DNA from: Pelagovum pacificum | GTDB lineage: Bacteria > Pseudomonadota > Alphaproteobacteria > Rhodobacterales > Rhodobacteraceae | Direction of reading: 5' to 3' | DNA: 64,000 bases | NCBI RefSeq assembly: GCF_016134045.1 | Contig: NZ_CP065915.1 | Coordinates: 3,719,001-3,783,000 of the forward strand | In this document: piece by piece, positions 37,554 through 47,184 of the stretch | Layout: each line of letters starts with the position of its first letter | How positions within the stretch are numbered: the first letter of the stretch is position 1 | The notes under the pieces: generated by a model | The model's database searches: none | Told to the model about the DNA's origin: nothing | The model's input: only the letters and a program-made list of their open reading frames with translations | Position numbers and translations under genes: made by a program

Positions 37554-38297
37554 ATGGCGAGCGTGTTTTCCCGGATCACCGGACGGAAGGACAGCAATTT
37601 CCCGCCGCCCGAACCGGAAGAAAAGATCCAGGTCGTCGGCGACATCCACGGACGGTTCGACCTGCTGGAGTCGCTGTCGAACAAGCTCGATCCGTTGGCG
37701 CCCATCATCCTCGTCGGTGACTATATCGACCGCGGCGACAACAGCGCGGACGTGCTTCGCGGCTGCATGCAGGTGAGCCGCGAAACCAATTTCCGCCTGA
37801 CCTGCCTGACCGGCAACCATGAATCGATGTTGTTGAAATTCATCGAAGATCCGCGCTCCGTCGCGTCGATGTGGTTGAACAACGGCGGCCAGCAGACGCT
37901 GGCGAGCTTCGGCGTCCGGCTCGTCTCCGACCGGGTCGAGGACGCGGTGCTCGATGATGCGCGCGACCAGCTCGTCGATGCGATGGGCGGCGCGCTGATC
38001 TCGTGGCTGGAGGACCTGCCGATCTCGTTCCGCTCGGGCAATGTCGCGGTCGTCCATGCCGGCGCGGATCCGGCCCTGCCGCTCGAAGATCAGAGCCGTC
38101 GCTGCATGATCTGGGGCCATCCCGATTTCGACCGGGTCGACCGGAGCGACGGCAACTGGATCGCGCATGGCCATACCATCGTCGACCAGCCGGGATTCGC
38201 ACGGGGCCGGATTTCCGTCGACACGGGCGCCTACGCCACCGGCCGCCTGACCGCCGCCGTGATCGAGGATGGCGAGGTCGAGTTCATCACGACCTGA
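37554..38297 (+). CDS. Metallophosphoesterase / PPP-family serine/threonine protein phosphatase
   Basis: A 247-residue phosphatase. Metal-binding motifs GDIHGRFD, GDYIDRGDNS and GNHESML occur in order, then HAGAD and HGHTI, the pattern of bacterial PPP phosphatases such as PrpA. The ATG at 37554 has AAGGAG about 10 bases upstream; longer in-frame starts lack this. It may dephosphorylate Ser/Thr/His-phosphorylated proteins or a small molecule. It is isolated from obvious kinases. Confidence 0.9.
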   Translation: MASVFSRITGRKDSNFPPPEPEEKIQVVGDIHGRFDLLESLSNKLDPLAPIILVGDYIDRGDNSADVLRGCMQVSRETNFRLTCLTGNHESMLLKFIEDPRSVASMWLNNGGQQTLASFGVRLVSDRVEDAVLDDARDQLVDAMGGALISWLEDLPISFRSGNVAVVHAGADPALPLEDQSRRCMIWGHPDFDRVDRSDGNWIAHGHTIVDQPGFARGRISVDTGAYATGRLTAAVIEDGEVEFITT

Positions 38298-38348
38298 AGC
38301 GCCGCGATTTCCTGCCGCGCTTCCGCAAGCCCGTGCTAGCTTTTGCGC

Positions 38349-39359
38349 ATGGCGACCGTCACGACACTCTTCGCGCGCACCCTCGCGCGGGCCGCCGGGC
38401 TGGATATGACCGAGGACGGCGCGCTGCTCTCGGATGGTGAGGTCGTCTACAAGGTCCGCCCTCGCGATGACGAACGGATCACCGACGCCGACTACTTCGC
38501 GCTGATCGAGTGGATTCGCGACCAGACACCGGACGAGACGGCCCTCGCCTTCGCCTATGCCGAAACACTGGAGTTCGAGGGACTCGGCGTTCTCGGGCTC
38601 GCCTTCAAATCCGCGCCGACCCTGCGTGACAGCCTGCGCCGGTTCGAGCGCTATTTTCAGCTGGTCACCGACAGCGTGGCCTATCGGCTCGACGAGAGCG
38701 AGACGCCCGCCCGCTTCCTGATCGCCCGCCGCACTGCGCCGAACCCGGTGCTGGCGTTCCGCAATACCTGCGCGCTCGTCACCATCGTCAGCCGCATGAG
38801 GAGCTTCGCCGGCTCCGGCCTCCGGATCGAGGCGGTCACCTTCCGGCACCCATGCCCCGACGATCCAGCGCGGTACGAAGCGAACCTCGGCTGTCCCGTC
38901 CGGTTCGAGGCGGCGCATGACGCGATCCACCTCGCGCCGGAGGTGCTCGATACGCCCAATCGCATCGGCGACGCCGGGATCTCGGATTTTCTGACGGCGC
39001 ATCTGGACCAGCAGGTCGGCGCGCTCGCCACCGAGTCGGGGATCGAGGCGGAGCTGTCACGCTACCTTGCCGGGGCGCTCAGCGACGGGATGCCACGGGC
39101 GAGCGAGGCAGCGCGCGCCCTCGGGATGAGCGAACGCACGCTGTTCCGCCGCCTGTCCGACGCGGGCGAGACGTACCAGGGCGTCGTGCAGCGTGCGCGC
39201 ATGGCGCTGGCGGAAGACCTGCTGCTGTCGCGCGACTGCTCCATCGCGGAGGTCGCCTTCCTGACCGGCTTCTCCGAGCAGAGCAGCTTTACCCGCGCCT
39301 TCAAGCGCTGGGCGGGCACGCCGCCGGCCAGCTACCGTCGCGAGGCCCGCCCGGCCTGA
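38349..39359 (+). CDS. AraC-family transcriptional regulator
   Basis: A 336-residue regulator with an N-terminal Arabinose_bd-like domain (about 1-190) and a C-terminal double helix-turn-helix (ARALGMSERTLFRRLSD and IAEVAFLTGFSEQSSFTRAF, ending KRWAGTPPASYRRE). The ATG at 38349 was taken as the start. A 16-bp direct repeat with 21-bp spacing lies just after its stop and before the NmrA-like gene, the classic arrangement of AraC half-sites, so that operon is the likely target. Confidence 0.93.
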   Translation: MATVTTLFARTLARAAGLDMTEDGALLSDGEVVYKVRPRDDERITDADYFALIEWIRDQTPDETALAFAYAETLEFEGLGVLGLAFKSAPTLRDSLRRFERYFQLVTDSVAYRLDESETPARFLIARRTAPNPVLAFRNTCALVTIVSRMRSFAGSGLRIEAVTFRHPCPDDPARYEANLGCPVRFEAAHDAIHLAPEVLDTPNRIGDAGISDFLTAHLDQQVGALATESGIEAELSRYLAGALSDGMPRASEAARALGMSERTLFRRLSDAGETYQGVVQRARMALAEDLLLSRDCSIAEVAFLTGFSEQSSFTRAFKRWAGTPPASYRREARPA

Positions 39360-39360
39360 T

Positions 39361-39397
39361 TGGCAGGACCGGCCAAAAGGCTGGCAGGGCCGGCCAA
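39361..39397. promoter_or_regulatory. Two direct repeats at 21-bp spacing, candidate AraC-family operator
   Basis: TGGCAGGACCGGCCAA (39361-39376) is repeated as TGGCAGGGCCGGCCAA (39382-39397) with one mismatch. The start-to-start distance is 21 bp, exactly two helical turns, as for AraC-type half-sites such as araI1/araI2. It lies between the AraC gene stop and the NmrA-like gene start at 39470, about 73-110 bases upstream of that ATG. Confidence 0.65.
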
Positions 39398-39469
39398 TAT
39401 TCGCGCCCGCCCCTCCCCTAGACCTTCTGTCAGGCCCGGCACTCCCGCCGGCACGACAGGAGGTTCACC

Positions 39470-40168
39470 ATGAAGAAAGTCTGCATCATCGGCGTGTCCG
39501 GCAAGCTCGGCATCCTGATGGCTCAACACGCGCTCGCCCGCGGTTACGCGGTCCGGGGTCTGTGCCGCGCCGGGAGCGCGGAGAAACTCTCCGGCCTCGA
39601 GGGGTCGGTCGAGATCGTCACCGGCGACACCAGCGACCCCGATACGATCCGCACCACCGTCGCCGGTTGCGATGGCGTGCTGACGGTCCTTGTCCCTTGG
39701 GGCACCGATGGCATGGCGACCCGGACGGCCCGCGCCGTGCTCGATCATGCGGACCAGGGCGCCCGGCTGGTCTTCTCGACCGGCTGGCACGCGACCCGGG
39801 ACGCGCGGGACCGCTACCCGCTGGCGGAGCGGCTCAAGACGTCGCTCATCGGGGCTGCCGTCCGGGTCCTGCGGCTGGCGGACATCAACGACCACAAGCG
39901 CGCGGCACGGCTGGTCTACCAGTCCGACCGCGACTGGACGGTCGTGCGCTGCTCCGACATCGAAGAGGGCCCGTCCGAGGGCCTGCCAATCTGGGCGCCC
40001 CATGTCGGCGACCCGAGGCTCGCGGCCAACCGCACGCGGCGCACCGACTTCGCGCTCTTCATGGTTCACGCCCTGACCGACCGGGCGCTGCATCAGCAGG
40101 CCCCGGCCATCGTCAGCCGAGCCCGCGTTCCGGCCACCGCCGGGGCCCGACCCACCCAACTTGCCTGA
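39470..40168 (+). CDS. NAD(P)-binding NmrA-like/atypical short-chain dehydrogenase protein
   Basis: A 232-residue Rossmann protein. The N-terminal IIGVSGKLGILMAQHALARG is the dinucleotide-binding turn, and VEIVTGDTSDPDTIRTTVAG follows, as in NmrA-like and NAD(P)H-binding SDR-a proteins. No Tyr-x3-Lys catalytic motif is obvious, so it may be a redox sensor or an isomerase/reductase of unknown substrate. It is preceded by AGGAGG and lies in tandem with a DUF4386 gene downstream of the AraC regulator. Confidence 0.8.
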   Translation: MKKVCIIGVSGKLGILMAQHALARGYAVRGLCRAGSAEKLSGLEGSVEIVTGDTSDPDTIRTTVAGCDGVLTVLVPWGTDGMATRTARAVLDHADQGARLVFSTGWHATRDARDRYPLAERLKTSLIGAAVRVLRLADINDHKRAARLVYQSDRDWTVVRCSDIEEGPSEGLPIWAPHVGDPRLAANRTRRTDFALFMVHALTDRALHQQAPAIVSRARVPATAGARPTQLA

Positions 40169-40189
40169 GTTCCGAGAGAGGAGACAACG

Positions 40190-40882
40190 ATGAATGCCAA
40201 CCCCCAGACCGCCCGCCTTGCCGGGCTGCTCTACCTCACAATCATCATCTGCGGCATCAGCGCCGAGGCCGCGTTGCGGGGGCCGCTGATCGATCTCGGC
40301 GATGCGTCGGCCACGGCCTCCGCCATCCGGGAATCGATCGGGACGTTCCGGCTCGCCTTCGCCGCCGACGTCATCATGGCCATCTCGGACGCCGCGCTCG
40401 CCGTGCTGCTCTTCGTCATGTTCCGTCCGGTCGCGCCGACGCTGGCGCTGGCCGCGATGATCTTCCGGCTGGTGCAGGCGGTCCTGATCGCCGCGAACCT
40501 GCTCAACATGCAGGCCGCGTGGCTGCTGTTCTCCGCCGGGCAGGACATGGCCGGACTGGCCCCGGAACAGGCCAACGCAGTGGCGATGATGTTCCTGAAC
40601 CTGCACGCGCACGGCTACGACCTCGGGCTCGTGTTCTTCGGAATCAACAGCCTGATGACCGGTGCGCTGATCCGGCAATCCGGCATGTTCCCTCGCCTGC
40701 TCGGCACCGGACTGGCGGCGGCGGGCCTCGTCTACCTGACCGGCAGCGCGCTGCGCTTCCTCGCCCCCGGCCTCTGGGAGATGGTCCTGCCGGCCTATGG
40801 CCTCACGGTTCTCGCCGAAGGGGCGTTCTGCATCGCGCTGCTGATGAAGAAGGACGGCACGCGACAGCAGGCAGTCGCCTGA
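40190..40882 (+). CDS. DUF4386 domain-containing integral membrane protein
   Basis: A 230-residue membrane protein with about six hydrophobic spans, including the N-terminal ARLAGLLYLTIIICGISAE typical of DUF4386 and a central NLHAHGYDLGLVFFGINSL segment. Function is unknown. It starts 21 bases after the NmrA-like gene, and a strong hairpin follows its stop, so the two likely form one transcript under the AraC regulator. Confidence 0.85.
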   Translation: MNANPQTARLAGLLYLTIIICGISAEAALRGPLIDLGDASATASAIRESIGTFRLAFAADVIMAISDAALAVLLFVMFRPVAPTLALAAMIFRLVQAVLIAANLLNMQAAWLLFSAGQDMAGLAPEQANAVAMMFLNLHAHGYDLGLVFFGINSLMTGALIRQSGMFPRLLGTGLAAAGLVYLTGSALRFLAPGLWEMVLPAYGLTVLAEGAFCIALLMKKDGTRQQAVA

Positions 40883-40889
40883 CAAACGC

Positions 40890-40912
40890 GGCCTCCCCCT
40901 TGCGGGGAGGCC
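40890..40912 (+). terminator. Hairpin after the NmrA-like/DUF4386 operon
   Basis: Nine-bp arms GGCCTCCCC and GGGGAGGCC enclose a 5-base loop, starting 8 bases after the DUF4386 stop. No T-run follows, so termination may be partial. Confidence 0.55.
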
Positions 40913-40957
40913 TCGACCGTTCGCCCGAGGCGCAGGATTTCCAAGAAGTTTGGAGTG

Positions 40958-41033
40958 TGGTGCCGCTGAAGGGACTCGAACCCCCGACCCCATCATTACG
41001 AATGACGTGCTCTACCAGCTGAGCTACAGCGGC
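40958..41033 (-). tRNA. tRNA-Thr (anticodon CGT)
   Basis: A 76-base cloverleaf is readable on the minus strand. The acceptor stem pairs GCCGCTG with CAGCGGC, the discriminator is A, and CCA is encoded. The D-arm contains AGCTCAGCTGGTAGAGC. The anticodon loop CATTCGTAATG presents CGT, which reads ACG threonine codons. The T-arm has GGTTCGAGTCC. It lies alone between the DUF4386 gene and the HemY-domain gene. Confidence 0.95.
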
Positions 41034-41117
41034 CACGGCGCGCCTATTAGCACCGAGGTCGGCGGGGTGAAAGCGCAATTTGACCTTCCACCGCACCGAA
41101 AATCAAAGACGCCGGGA

Positions 41118-42596
41118 TCAGGTCTTAGGCGCCTCTTCCGTCGAGGGCTCCACCACGACCTCTTCTTGCGGGGGCGGGGTGGGATCGACGATTGTCTCGG
41201 GCTCCGGCTCGGGCTTGCCGATCTGGCCGACGATCAGCGGCAGCATCTCCACGCCGCGCGGCATCGCGACCTCGGACTGCGGCGGCGTCTTCCAGGCCAG
41301 CGTGTCGAAGCTCTGGCAGTTCGGACAGACCGGCTGCCACTCGGCCGCGATGTTGTGACAATTGTCGCAAATCCACTGCGGGCCGCGCGGCGCCGTCAGG
41401 GCCTTGGTCAGCCAGCCACGAACGATCGCGTCGTCGGCGCCTTCGCCACGCTCGATCGCCGCCATGAGCGTGAGAACACGCGCGGTCGGCTTCTTCTCCG
41501 GCAGATCGCCGAGCGAGCGTTTCGCCTCGGGGAAATCTTCCGCCGCGACGTGAAGCTCGGCCAGGAGCATCTTGGTTTCCGGATCCTCGGGATGGACACG
41601 GGTCAGGTCGCGGAACCGCTTGATCCGTTCCGCCGGTGCCTCGGTCGGCCGGATTTCGGCATAGGCCGCGGCAAGATCGGGATGCGGGCGCACTTCCCAC
41701 GCCTTGCGCAACACGCGCGAGGCGGAGCGCTGGTTGTTGTTCTCCATGTAGGCACGGGCTGCCATAATCGCGGCCGGGATCAGGTCCGGCGACAGGCGGT
41801 TCGCCTCGATCGCCGCCTCGCGGGCCTCGATCGTCTTGCCTTCGGCCATGACGTCCTTCGCCTCGGACAGGGCGAGCACGGCATCGCGGCGACGGTGCAC
41901 GTCGCGCGGCAGGGCGCCTGCCTTCAGCTTGGCGCCAAGCGTCTTGCGCGCACCGGCCCAGTCTTCCTGTTCGGCCTGAAGACGCAGCAGCGTGTCGGCG
42001 ACACCGTCGTGCTTGGGCCGCAGGGCGAATGCCTTCTCCGCCAGCTTCATCGCGGTCTCGGTATCGCCGGCCTCGAGCTTCTGGCGCATCAGGCCGTGCA
42101 CACCGACAAAGCGCGTGCGGTTGTCGTTCAGCAGGACCTTGTAGGTCTCCTCCGCCTTCTTGCGATCACCGGCGAGTTCGGCGGCCTGCGCCGTCAGAAG
42201 GTTCGTCAGTTCGGGCCGGTTCAGGTAGCGGTCGGCCTTGTCGGCCTTGATCAGTGCCAGCCGGCCGTCCCCGGCCGCAAGCGCCATCATACCGTCGGCG
42301 AGCGCGTCGAAACCGCGCCGCTCGGTGCGCTTGTTGAAGTAGCGGCTGACCGCCGTCTCATCGCCGTTCAGGAAGTGGAACAGGGCGAGCAGGAAGCCGA
42401 GCACCTTGAAGACCACCCACGTCAGCGCCACCAGCAGGACGAGGCCGAGAACCAGTTGCAGCGGCGACAGGGCGATCTCGTAGCCGGCCATCGTGATCGT
42501 CGCCCCGCCATCGACGCTCATCAGGAGGATCGCGCCGTAGGTGATCGCGATGACGACTGCCACGAAGGCCAAAATTTTGATCAGGGACCAGAGCAT
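41118..42596 (-). CDS. hemY: HemY N-terminal domain membrane protein
   Basis: A 492-residue inner-membrane protein of the HemY_N family found next to hem genes; it is not the protoporphyrinogen oxidase also named HemY. Two N-terminal membrane spans (LWSLIKILAFVAVVIAITYG and LVLGLVLLVALTWVVFKVLG) are followed by tetratricopeptide-like helices. Near residues 400-425 CDNCHNIAAEWQPVCPNC gives a zinc-ribbon pair of CxxC motifs, then a Pro/Glu-rich tail. It lies 10 bases after the Mic60 gene. Confidence 0.88.
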   Translation of the reverse strand: MLWSLIKILAFVAVVIAITYGAILLMSVDGGATITMAGYEIALSPLQLVLGLVLLVALTWVVFKVLGFLLALFHFLNGDETAVSRYFNKRTERRGFDALADGMMALAAGDGRLALIKADKADRYLNRPELTNLLTAQAAELAGDRKKAEETYKVLLNDNRTRFVGVHGLMRQKLEAGDTETAMKLAEKAFALRPKHDGVADTLLRLQAEQEDWAGARKTLGAKLKAGALPRDVHRRRDAVLALSEAKDVMAEGKTIEAREAAIEANRLSPDLIPAAIMAARAYMENNNQRSASRVLRKAWEVRPHPDLAAAYAEIRPTEAPAERIKRFRDLTRVHPEDPETKMLLAELHVAAEDFPEAKRSLGDLPEKKPTARVLTLMAAIERGEGADDAIVRGWLTKALTAPRGPQWICDNCHNIAAEWQPVCPNCQSFDTLAWKTPPQSEVAMPRGVEMLPLIVGQIGKPEPEPETIVDPTPPPQEEVVVEPSTEEAPKT

Positions 42597-42606
42597 GCGT
42601 GCAGCC

Positions 42607-43797
42607 TCAATTCGACGTCAGGGTTTGCGACAGCTCGTCCACGGCGGACAGAGCTTCGGAACGGGTGGTCGCCTCGCCGATCCAGTCCGACATGGCAGCG
42701 CGGACCACTTCGGGCAGGGTCTCGATCTCGGCAAGCGTGTCGGACAGGCGTCCTTCCCCAAGTGCCGCTTCGGCACGGGACAGGACGGCGTCCGGCTCGG
42801 AGCCTTCCCGCGGCTCGACGGAGCGCACGTTGAACTGCCGGCGCAGGAAGCCGCTGGCGCCACCCTCGTCGCCGGCGACACCTTCATCGCGCGCGACGGC
42901 CAGCGCGGACCGGGCGGCTTCGGGGAAGGTCGACTGCAACTCGCCGAGGCTCGGCACACCTTCGGCAGCCGACTCGGACAGGATTGGCGGCACCGTGTCC
43001 ACAACACTGGCGGCCGTGAGTTCGGACAGCGCGCCGTCGAAGGGGGCGCCGCTTTCGACAGCGGACTGGACGCGCGACAGGGCGGAGCGGGCGGCGGCCT
43101 CGGCGGCGGCTTCCTCGCTTGCCGCTTCGAGGGAGGTCGCTTCCTCCTCCAGCGCGGCGAGTTGTTCGGACACCTGACCGGAAAGCTCGCTGACGCTCTG
43201 TTCGGTCGCGCTCATCCGATCGCCAAGTTCCGAGACCGCGGCGGAGGTTTCTTCCCGAAGCGCGGCGATCTCTCGTTCGTAGGCCTCTACCGCGGTGTTG
43301 GACAGCGATCCGTCCGCGCCGGGCAGTTGTTCGATATCGGTCAGGCGTGCATCGATCGCGGTCACCTGCTCCGTCAGACCCGACAGCGTGTCACCCAGCT
43401 CGGTCTGCACCGCGTCGACCCGTTCGGTCACCGCGCTCACGCTGCTCGAATTCGCGTCGAGCGCTTCCTGAAGCGGTGCGAAGTCCGGACCTTCGGCAAG
43501 ACCGGAGACAGCGGCCTGCAGTTCTTCCAGCGCCGTCTGGTTCGACGCGACGGTATCGGACAGCGTGGTGTCTTCCTCGGGCGCGGGTCCGAATTGGAAA
43601 AAGGCGATGCCGTAACCGATGCAGCCGGCCAGCAGGCCGCCGATCATTGCGGGAATCCAGCCGCCCCGGCGTTCAACGACAGTCGTCCCGGATTGGTCGG
43701 AAGTCCGACCTTCGGGACCGGCGATGCTGGTCAGGGCTTCGGAGTCGGACTTCTCCGTCGAGGTCGATCCCTTGTCTGGTTCTTCGGCCACAGTCAC
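42607..43797 (-). CDS. Bacterial Mic60/mitofilin-like membrane protein
   Basis: A 396-residue protein with one N-terminal membrane span (WIPAMIGGLLAGCIGYGIAFF), a long Glu/Ala/Ser-rich coiled coil (roughly residues 85-240), and a C-terminal helical domain like that of alphaproteobacterial Mic60, which shapes intracytoplasmic membranes. The GTG at 43797 has AAGGGAAAGC upstream. Alphaproteobacterial Mic60 genes commonly lie between hemD and hemY, as here, which is the main support. Confidence 0.8.
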   Translation of the reverse strand: MTVAEEPDKGSTSTEKSDSEALTSIAGPEGRTSDQSGTTVVERRGGWIPAMIGGLLAGCIGYGIAFFQFGPAPEEDTTLSDTVASNQTALEELQAAVSGLAEGPDFAPLQEALDANSSSVSAVTERVDAVQTELGDTLSGLTEQVTAIDARLTDIEQLPGADGSLSNTAVEAYEREIAALREETSAAVSELGDRMSATEQSVSELSGQVSEQLAALEEEATSLEAASEEAAAEAAARSALSRVQSAVESGAPFDGALSELTAASVVDTVPPILSESAAEGVPSLGELQSTFPEAARSALAVARDEGVAGDEGGASGFLRRQFNVRSVEPREGSEPDAVLSRAEAALGEGRLSDTLAEIETLPEVVRAAMSDWIGEATTRSEALSAVDELSQTLTSN

Positions 43798-43869
43798 GCT
43801 TTCCCTTGAATTATCAAACCCGCTCCGCCGCTCAGCCTATCCGGCTGGTTGGTCGGCCTCAAGCGGGGG

Positions 43870-44574
43870 TCACCCAGACAGAAGGTATTCCAAACGACGA
43901 GAGGTCAACGCGATCATTGCCGCACCTTCCGGCGACGATGCGATCACAAGTGAGGCAGGTGAGAGCCGTGCCGCCTCTTTCGCGACCGCCTCGCTCATCG
44001 CGACGACGTGGAGCTGCCCCCGAAACGGCCCCTGATCTGCCATCAACGCGGCCGTCCGGGGGGAGAAAAGCGGCACGACGGCAGGAGCTTCCGCAGCAAG
44101 CGCCCTCCGAGCGTCGCTTGTCAAGGATTCCGGCTGCTGATCGTAGACCACGAGGGCCTCGCACGGCTGGCCGTTTGCGGACAGTCGACCTGCAACGTCG
44201 CCACGGGAATGCGCGCCCCTTAGGTGAAGAAGCCGACCGAGCGGCTTCTGCGCGAGAATCGTTGCGATCAGGGCCTCTGCATCGCCGCCGGCGCTCACGG
44301 CTGTCGCCCCCTCCTTTTCAGCGCAGGCCGCCGTGCGGTCGCCGACGCAAAAGGCCGGCAGCCCGGAAAGCTGCAACCGTCCGATCTGCGCAGCGCCATT
44401 GGCGGAGGTCAGGACAAGCGCATCGGGGCGCTCGGCGACCGAGACGTCGCGCGGGCGGATCCCGATCAGCGGCGACTGCAGGACATCGAACGGTTGTCCG
44501 GTTTCGCGGGCGACGGCCTCCGCAAAACGGGCGCCATCCGGCGCGGGACGTGTAACGAGGAGGACAGGACGCAT
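43870..44574 (-). CDS. hemD: Uroporphyrinogen-III synthase
   Basis: A 234-residue two-domain HemD-type protein that cyclises hydroxymethylbilane to uroporphyrinogen III. The N-terminus ([20 protein letters not shown]) and [11 protein letters not shown], then [13 protein letters not shown] and [10 protein letters not shown], match the weakly conserved family pattern. The ATG at 44574 has no strong ribosome binding site. It is divergent from tsaD with only about 66 bp between starts; hemC, often adjacent in relatives, is not here. Confidence 0.85.
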   Translation of the reverse strand: MRPVLLVTRPAPDGARFAEAVARETGQPFDVLQSPLIGIRPRDVSVAERPDALVLTSANGAAQIGRLQLSGLPAFCVGDRTAACAEKEGATAVSAGGDAEALIATILAQKPLGRLLHLRGAHSRGDVAGRLSANGQPCEALVVYDQQPESLTSDARRALAAEAPAVVPLFSPRTAALMADQGPFRGQLHVVAMSEAVAKEAARLSPASLVIASSPEGAAMIALTSRRLEYLLSG

Positions 44575-44640
44575 CGGCGGGCCATATTGTTCGGCAGCGG
44601 GGCGAGTGTTACCTGCCCCCGACCCATGAGCAACCGGACC

Positions 44641-45723
44641 ATGACGCAGACTCCCCTCATCCTCGGACTGGAAAGCAGTTGCGACGACACCGCCGCCGCC
44701 GTGGTGCGCGGCCGCGACGTGCTGTCGTCCGTCGTGCTCGGCCAGGCGGAATTGCATGCGGCCTTCGGCGGCGTGGTGCCGGAGATCGCGGCGCGCGCCC
44801 ATGCGGAGAAGATCGACCATTGCGTCGAACAGGCCCTGATGAAGGCCGATGTGACCCTGTCGGACGTCGACGGTATCGCTGTGACCGCCGGTCCGGGCCT
44901 GATCGGTGCGGTGCTGGCGGGCGTGATGTGTGCCAAGGGGCTCGCCGCCGCGACGGGCAAGCCGCTGATCGGGGTGAACCACCTCGCCGGACATGCCCTG
45001 ACGCCACGGCTGACGAACGACGTGCCCTATCCCTACCTCGTGCTGCTCGTCTCGGGCGGGCACTGCCAGTTCCTGCTGGTCGAGGGCCCGGAGGAGTTCA
45101 CGCGGCTCGGCGGCACGATCGACGACGCACCGGGCGAGGCGTTCGACAAGACGGCCCGGCTGCTGGCCCTGCCTCAGCCCGGTGGGCCAAGTGTCGAAGC
45201 CTGCGCCGCGGCCGGCGATCCCTCCCGGTTTCCGCTGCCGCGTCCCCTGCTCGACCGGCCGGGTTGCGACATGAGCTTTTCCGGCCTCAAGACCGCCCTG
45301 CTGCGTGCGCGCGACGGCGCGATGGCCGGGATCGGGGGGCTGCGGGAGCAGGATCGCGCGGACCTGTGTGCGAGCTTTCAATCCGCCGTCAGCGATATCC
45401 TTGCCGAGAAGAGCCGCCGCGCGCTGGCGCTCTACCTCGACCGATCGCCCGCAAAGCCGACCCTCGCGGTGGCTGGCGGTGTCGCGGCCAATGGCGCGAT
45501 ACGGTCCGCGTTGCAGGCCGTTTGCGCTGAGTTAGAGACTGAATTCGTCGCCCCGCCGCTTGCACTTTGCACCGACAACGCGGCGATGATCGCCTACGCC
45601 GGAGGGGAGCTTTTCACGCTCGGCCGCCGATCCGACATGAGCCTCGCGGCCCGTCCGCGCTGGCCGCTCGACGACGCGGCGCCCGCGTTGCTCGGCTCAG
45701 GAAAGAAGGGGGCGAAGGCATGA
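44641..45723 (+). CDS. tsaD: tRNA N6-threonylcarbamoyladenosine synthase subunit TsaD
   Basis: A 360-residue metal-dependent transferase that adds threonylcarbamoyl to A37 of ANN-reading tRNAs together with TsaB/Tsa[16 protein letters not shown] opens the ASKHA fold, and NHLAGHA carries the metal-binding His-x3-His. SGGHCQF and [12 protein letters not shown] follow. An ATG at 44626 would add five residues. It overlaps gpsA by four bases. tsaE is also in this window (59086). Confidence 0.96.
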   Translation: MTQTPLILGLESSCDDTAAAVVRGRDVLSSVVLGQAELHAAFGGVVPEIAARAHAEKIDHCVEQALMKADVTLSDVDGIAVTAGPGLIGAVLAGVMCAKGLAAATGKPLIGVNHLAGHALTPRLTNDVPYPYLVLLVSGGHCQFLLVEGPEEFTRLGGTIDDAPGEAFDKTARLLALPQPGGPSVEACAAAGDPSRFPLPRPLLDRPGCDMSFSGLKTALLRARDGAMAGIGGLREQDRADLCASFQSAVSDILAEKSRRALALYLDRSPAKPTLAVAGGVAANGAIRSALQAVCAELETEFVAPPLALCTDNAAMIAYAGGELFTLGRRSDMSLAARPRWPLDDAAPALLGSGKKGAKA

Positions 45724-46679
45724 TCGTCGTTGCAGGAGGGGGAGCGTTCGGAACGGCGCTCGCCGTGTCGCTGGCCGCCAACGGGCCGGTCGGGCTCTGG
45801 ATGCGGTCGCCCGAAGCCGCCGAGATGGCGGGGCGGATCCGCGAGAACACGAAGCGGCTGCCCGGCGTTGCCCTGCCGGAGAACATCGCGGTTTCCGCTG
45901 ACATAGACACTGTTTTCGAGGCCGAGACGGTCCTGCTTGCCCTCCCGGCGCAGCAGCTCCGGTCTTTTCTCGAACAATTCGGAGAGCGGCTGTCGGGCAA
46001 GACCCTCGTCGCTTGTGCCAAGGGGATCGACGTGGAGACCATGGCCGGTCCCGTCACCCTGCTGGAGCGGATGGTGCCCGACGCGACGTCGGCCATGCTG
46101 ACCGGGCCGAGCTTCGCCGCCGATATCGCGCGCGGGCTGCCCACGGCGCTGACCATCGCCTGCCGTGATGACGAGGCGGGCGTCCGGCTGCAGCATGCGC
46201 TGACGACGCCGAGCCTCCGCTTCTATCGCACCACCGACACGCGCGGCGCAGAGCTTGGCGGCGCGCTGAAGAACGTTGTCGCGATCGCCTCGGGCGCCTG
46301 TATCGGCAAGGGCTACGGCGACAGCGCCCGCGCCGCGCTTATGACCCGAGGCTTCGCCGAGATGCAGCGCCTTGCCGCATTCTTCGAGGCCGAGCCACAG
46401 ACCCTGATGGGGCTGTCCGGTTTCGGCGATCTGACCCTGACCTGCACGTCCGAACTCTCTCGCAACTACCGTTTCGGGCTGGCGTGGGGTCGACATGAGG
46501 ACTTCGACAAGAGCCTCACGGTCGAAGGCGTCCATACTGCCCTTGCCGTGGCCCGGCTGGCCGAGAAGGAGCAGATCGACATGCCGATCACCCGTCTCGT
46601 CGCGGACGTGGTGAACGGGGTGCTGGACGTAGACGACGCGTTGCAGCAGCTTCTGTCGCGTCCCCTGAAGGAGGAATGA
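45720..46679 (+). CDS. gpsA: NAD(P)-dependent glycerol-3-phosphate dehydrogenase
   Basis: A 319-residue enzyme making sn-glycerol-3-phosphate for phospholipids. [16 protein letters not shown] is the NAD-binding turn. [32 protein letters not shown] with the catalytic Lys, and GFGDLTLTC follow in the normal order. The ATG overlaps the tsaD stop. An EVE-domain gene starts one base after its stop, so the three form one operon. Confidence 0.97.
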   Translation: MIVVAGGGAFGTALAVSLAANGPVGLWMRSPEAAEMAGRIRENTKRLPGVALPENIAVSADIDTVFEAETVLLALPAQQLRSFLEQFGERLSGKTLVACAKGIDVETMAGPVTLLERMVPDATSAMLTGPSFAADIARGLPTALTIACRDDEAGVRLQHALTTPSLRFYRTTDTRGAELGGALKNVVAIASGACIGKGYGDSARAALMTRGFAEMQRLAAFFEAEPQTLMGLSGFGDLTLTCTSELSRNYRFGLAWGRHEDFDKSLTVEGVHTALAVARLAEKEQIDMPITRLVADVVNGVLDVDDALQQLLSRPLKEE

Positions 46680-46680
46680 C

Positions 46681-47100
46681 ATGGCCAGGTGGCTGTTCAA
46701 ATCGGAGCCCTCGACGTGGTCTTGGGATGACCAGGTCGCCAAGGGCGACGCGGGCGAGGAATGGGACGGCGTGCGCAACTATGGCGCGCGGCTTCACATG
46801 CGGAACATGAAGCTGGGGGACCTCGGCTTCTTCTACCATTCGCAATCGGAAAAGGCGGTCGTCGGCATCGTCGAAGTCTGCGCCGAGATCCATCCCGACA
46901 GCACCACCGACGATCCCCGTTGGGAGTGCGTGGACATCAAGGCGGTGCGGCCCATGAAGACGCCGGTCACGCTCGACATGTGCAAGGCCGACGAACGGTT
47001 GAGCGACATGGTTCTCGTCAACAACACGCGCCTGTCCGTGCAGCCCGTGACGGACGAGGAATGGGCGGTGATCTGCGAGCTGGGCAAGACCGAGCGCTGA
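46681..47100 (+). CDS. EVE domain-containing protein
   Basis: A 139-residue single-domain protein of the EVE (PUA-like) fold. WLFKSEPSTWSWDDQ, EWDGVRNYGARLHMRNMK and GFFYHSQSEKAVVGIVEV are family hallmarks that build the aromatic pocket for modified bases. EVE proteins are thought to bind modified nucleotides in DNA or RNA. It is in operon with tsaD and gpsA, which hints at a tRNA-related role, though this is inference. Confidence 0.93.
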   Translation: MARWLFKSEPSTWSWDDQVAKGDAGEEWDGVRNYGARLHMRNMKLGDLGFFYHSQSEKAVVGIVEVCAEIHPDSTTDDPRWECVDIKAVRPMKTPVTLDMCKADERLSDMVLVNNTRLSVQPVTDEEWAVICELGKTER

Positions 47101-47184
47101 CAGGCCCCTTCGCGGAATCGTTAGGCCCCCGGTCGGGGTCGTGGCATCCTCTGTCCCGGACAGAGGAGAAACGAGGGTCTGACA

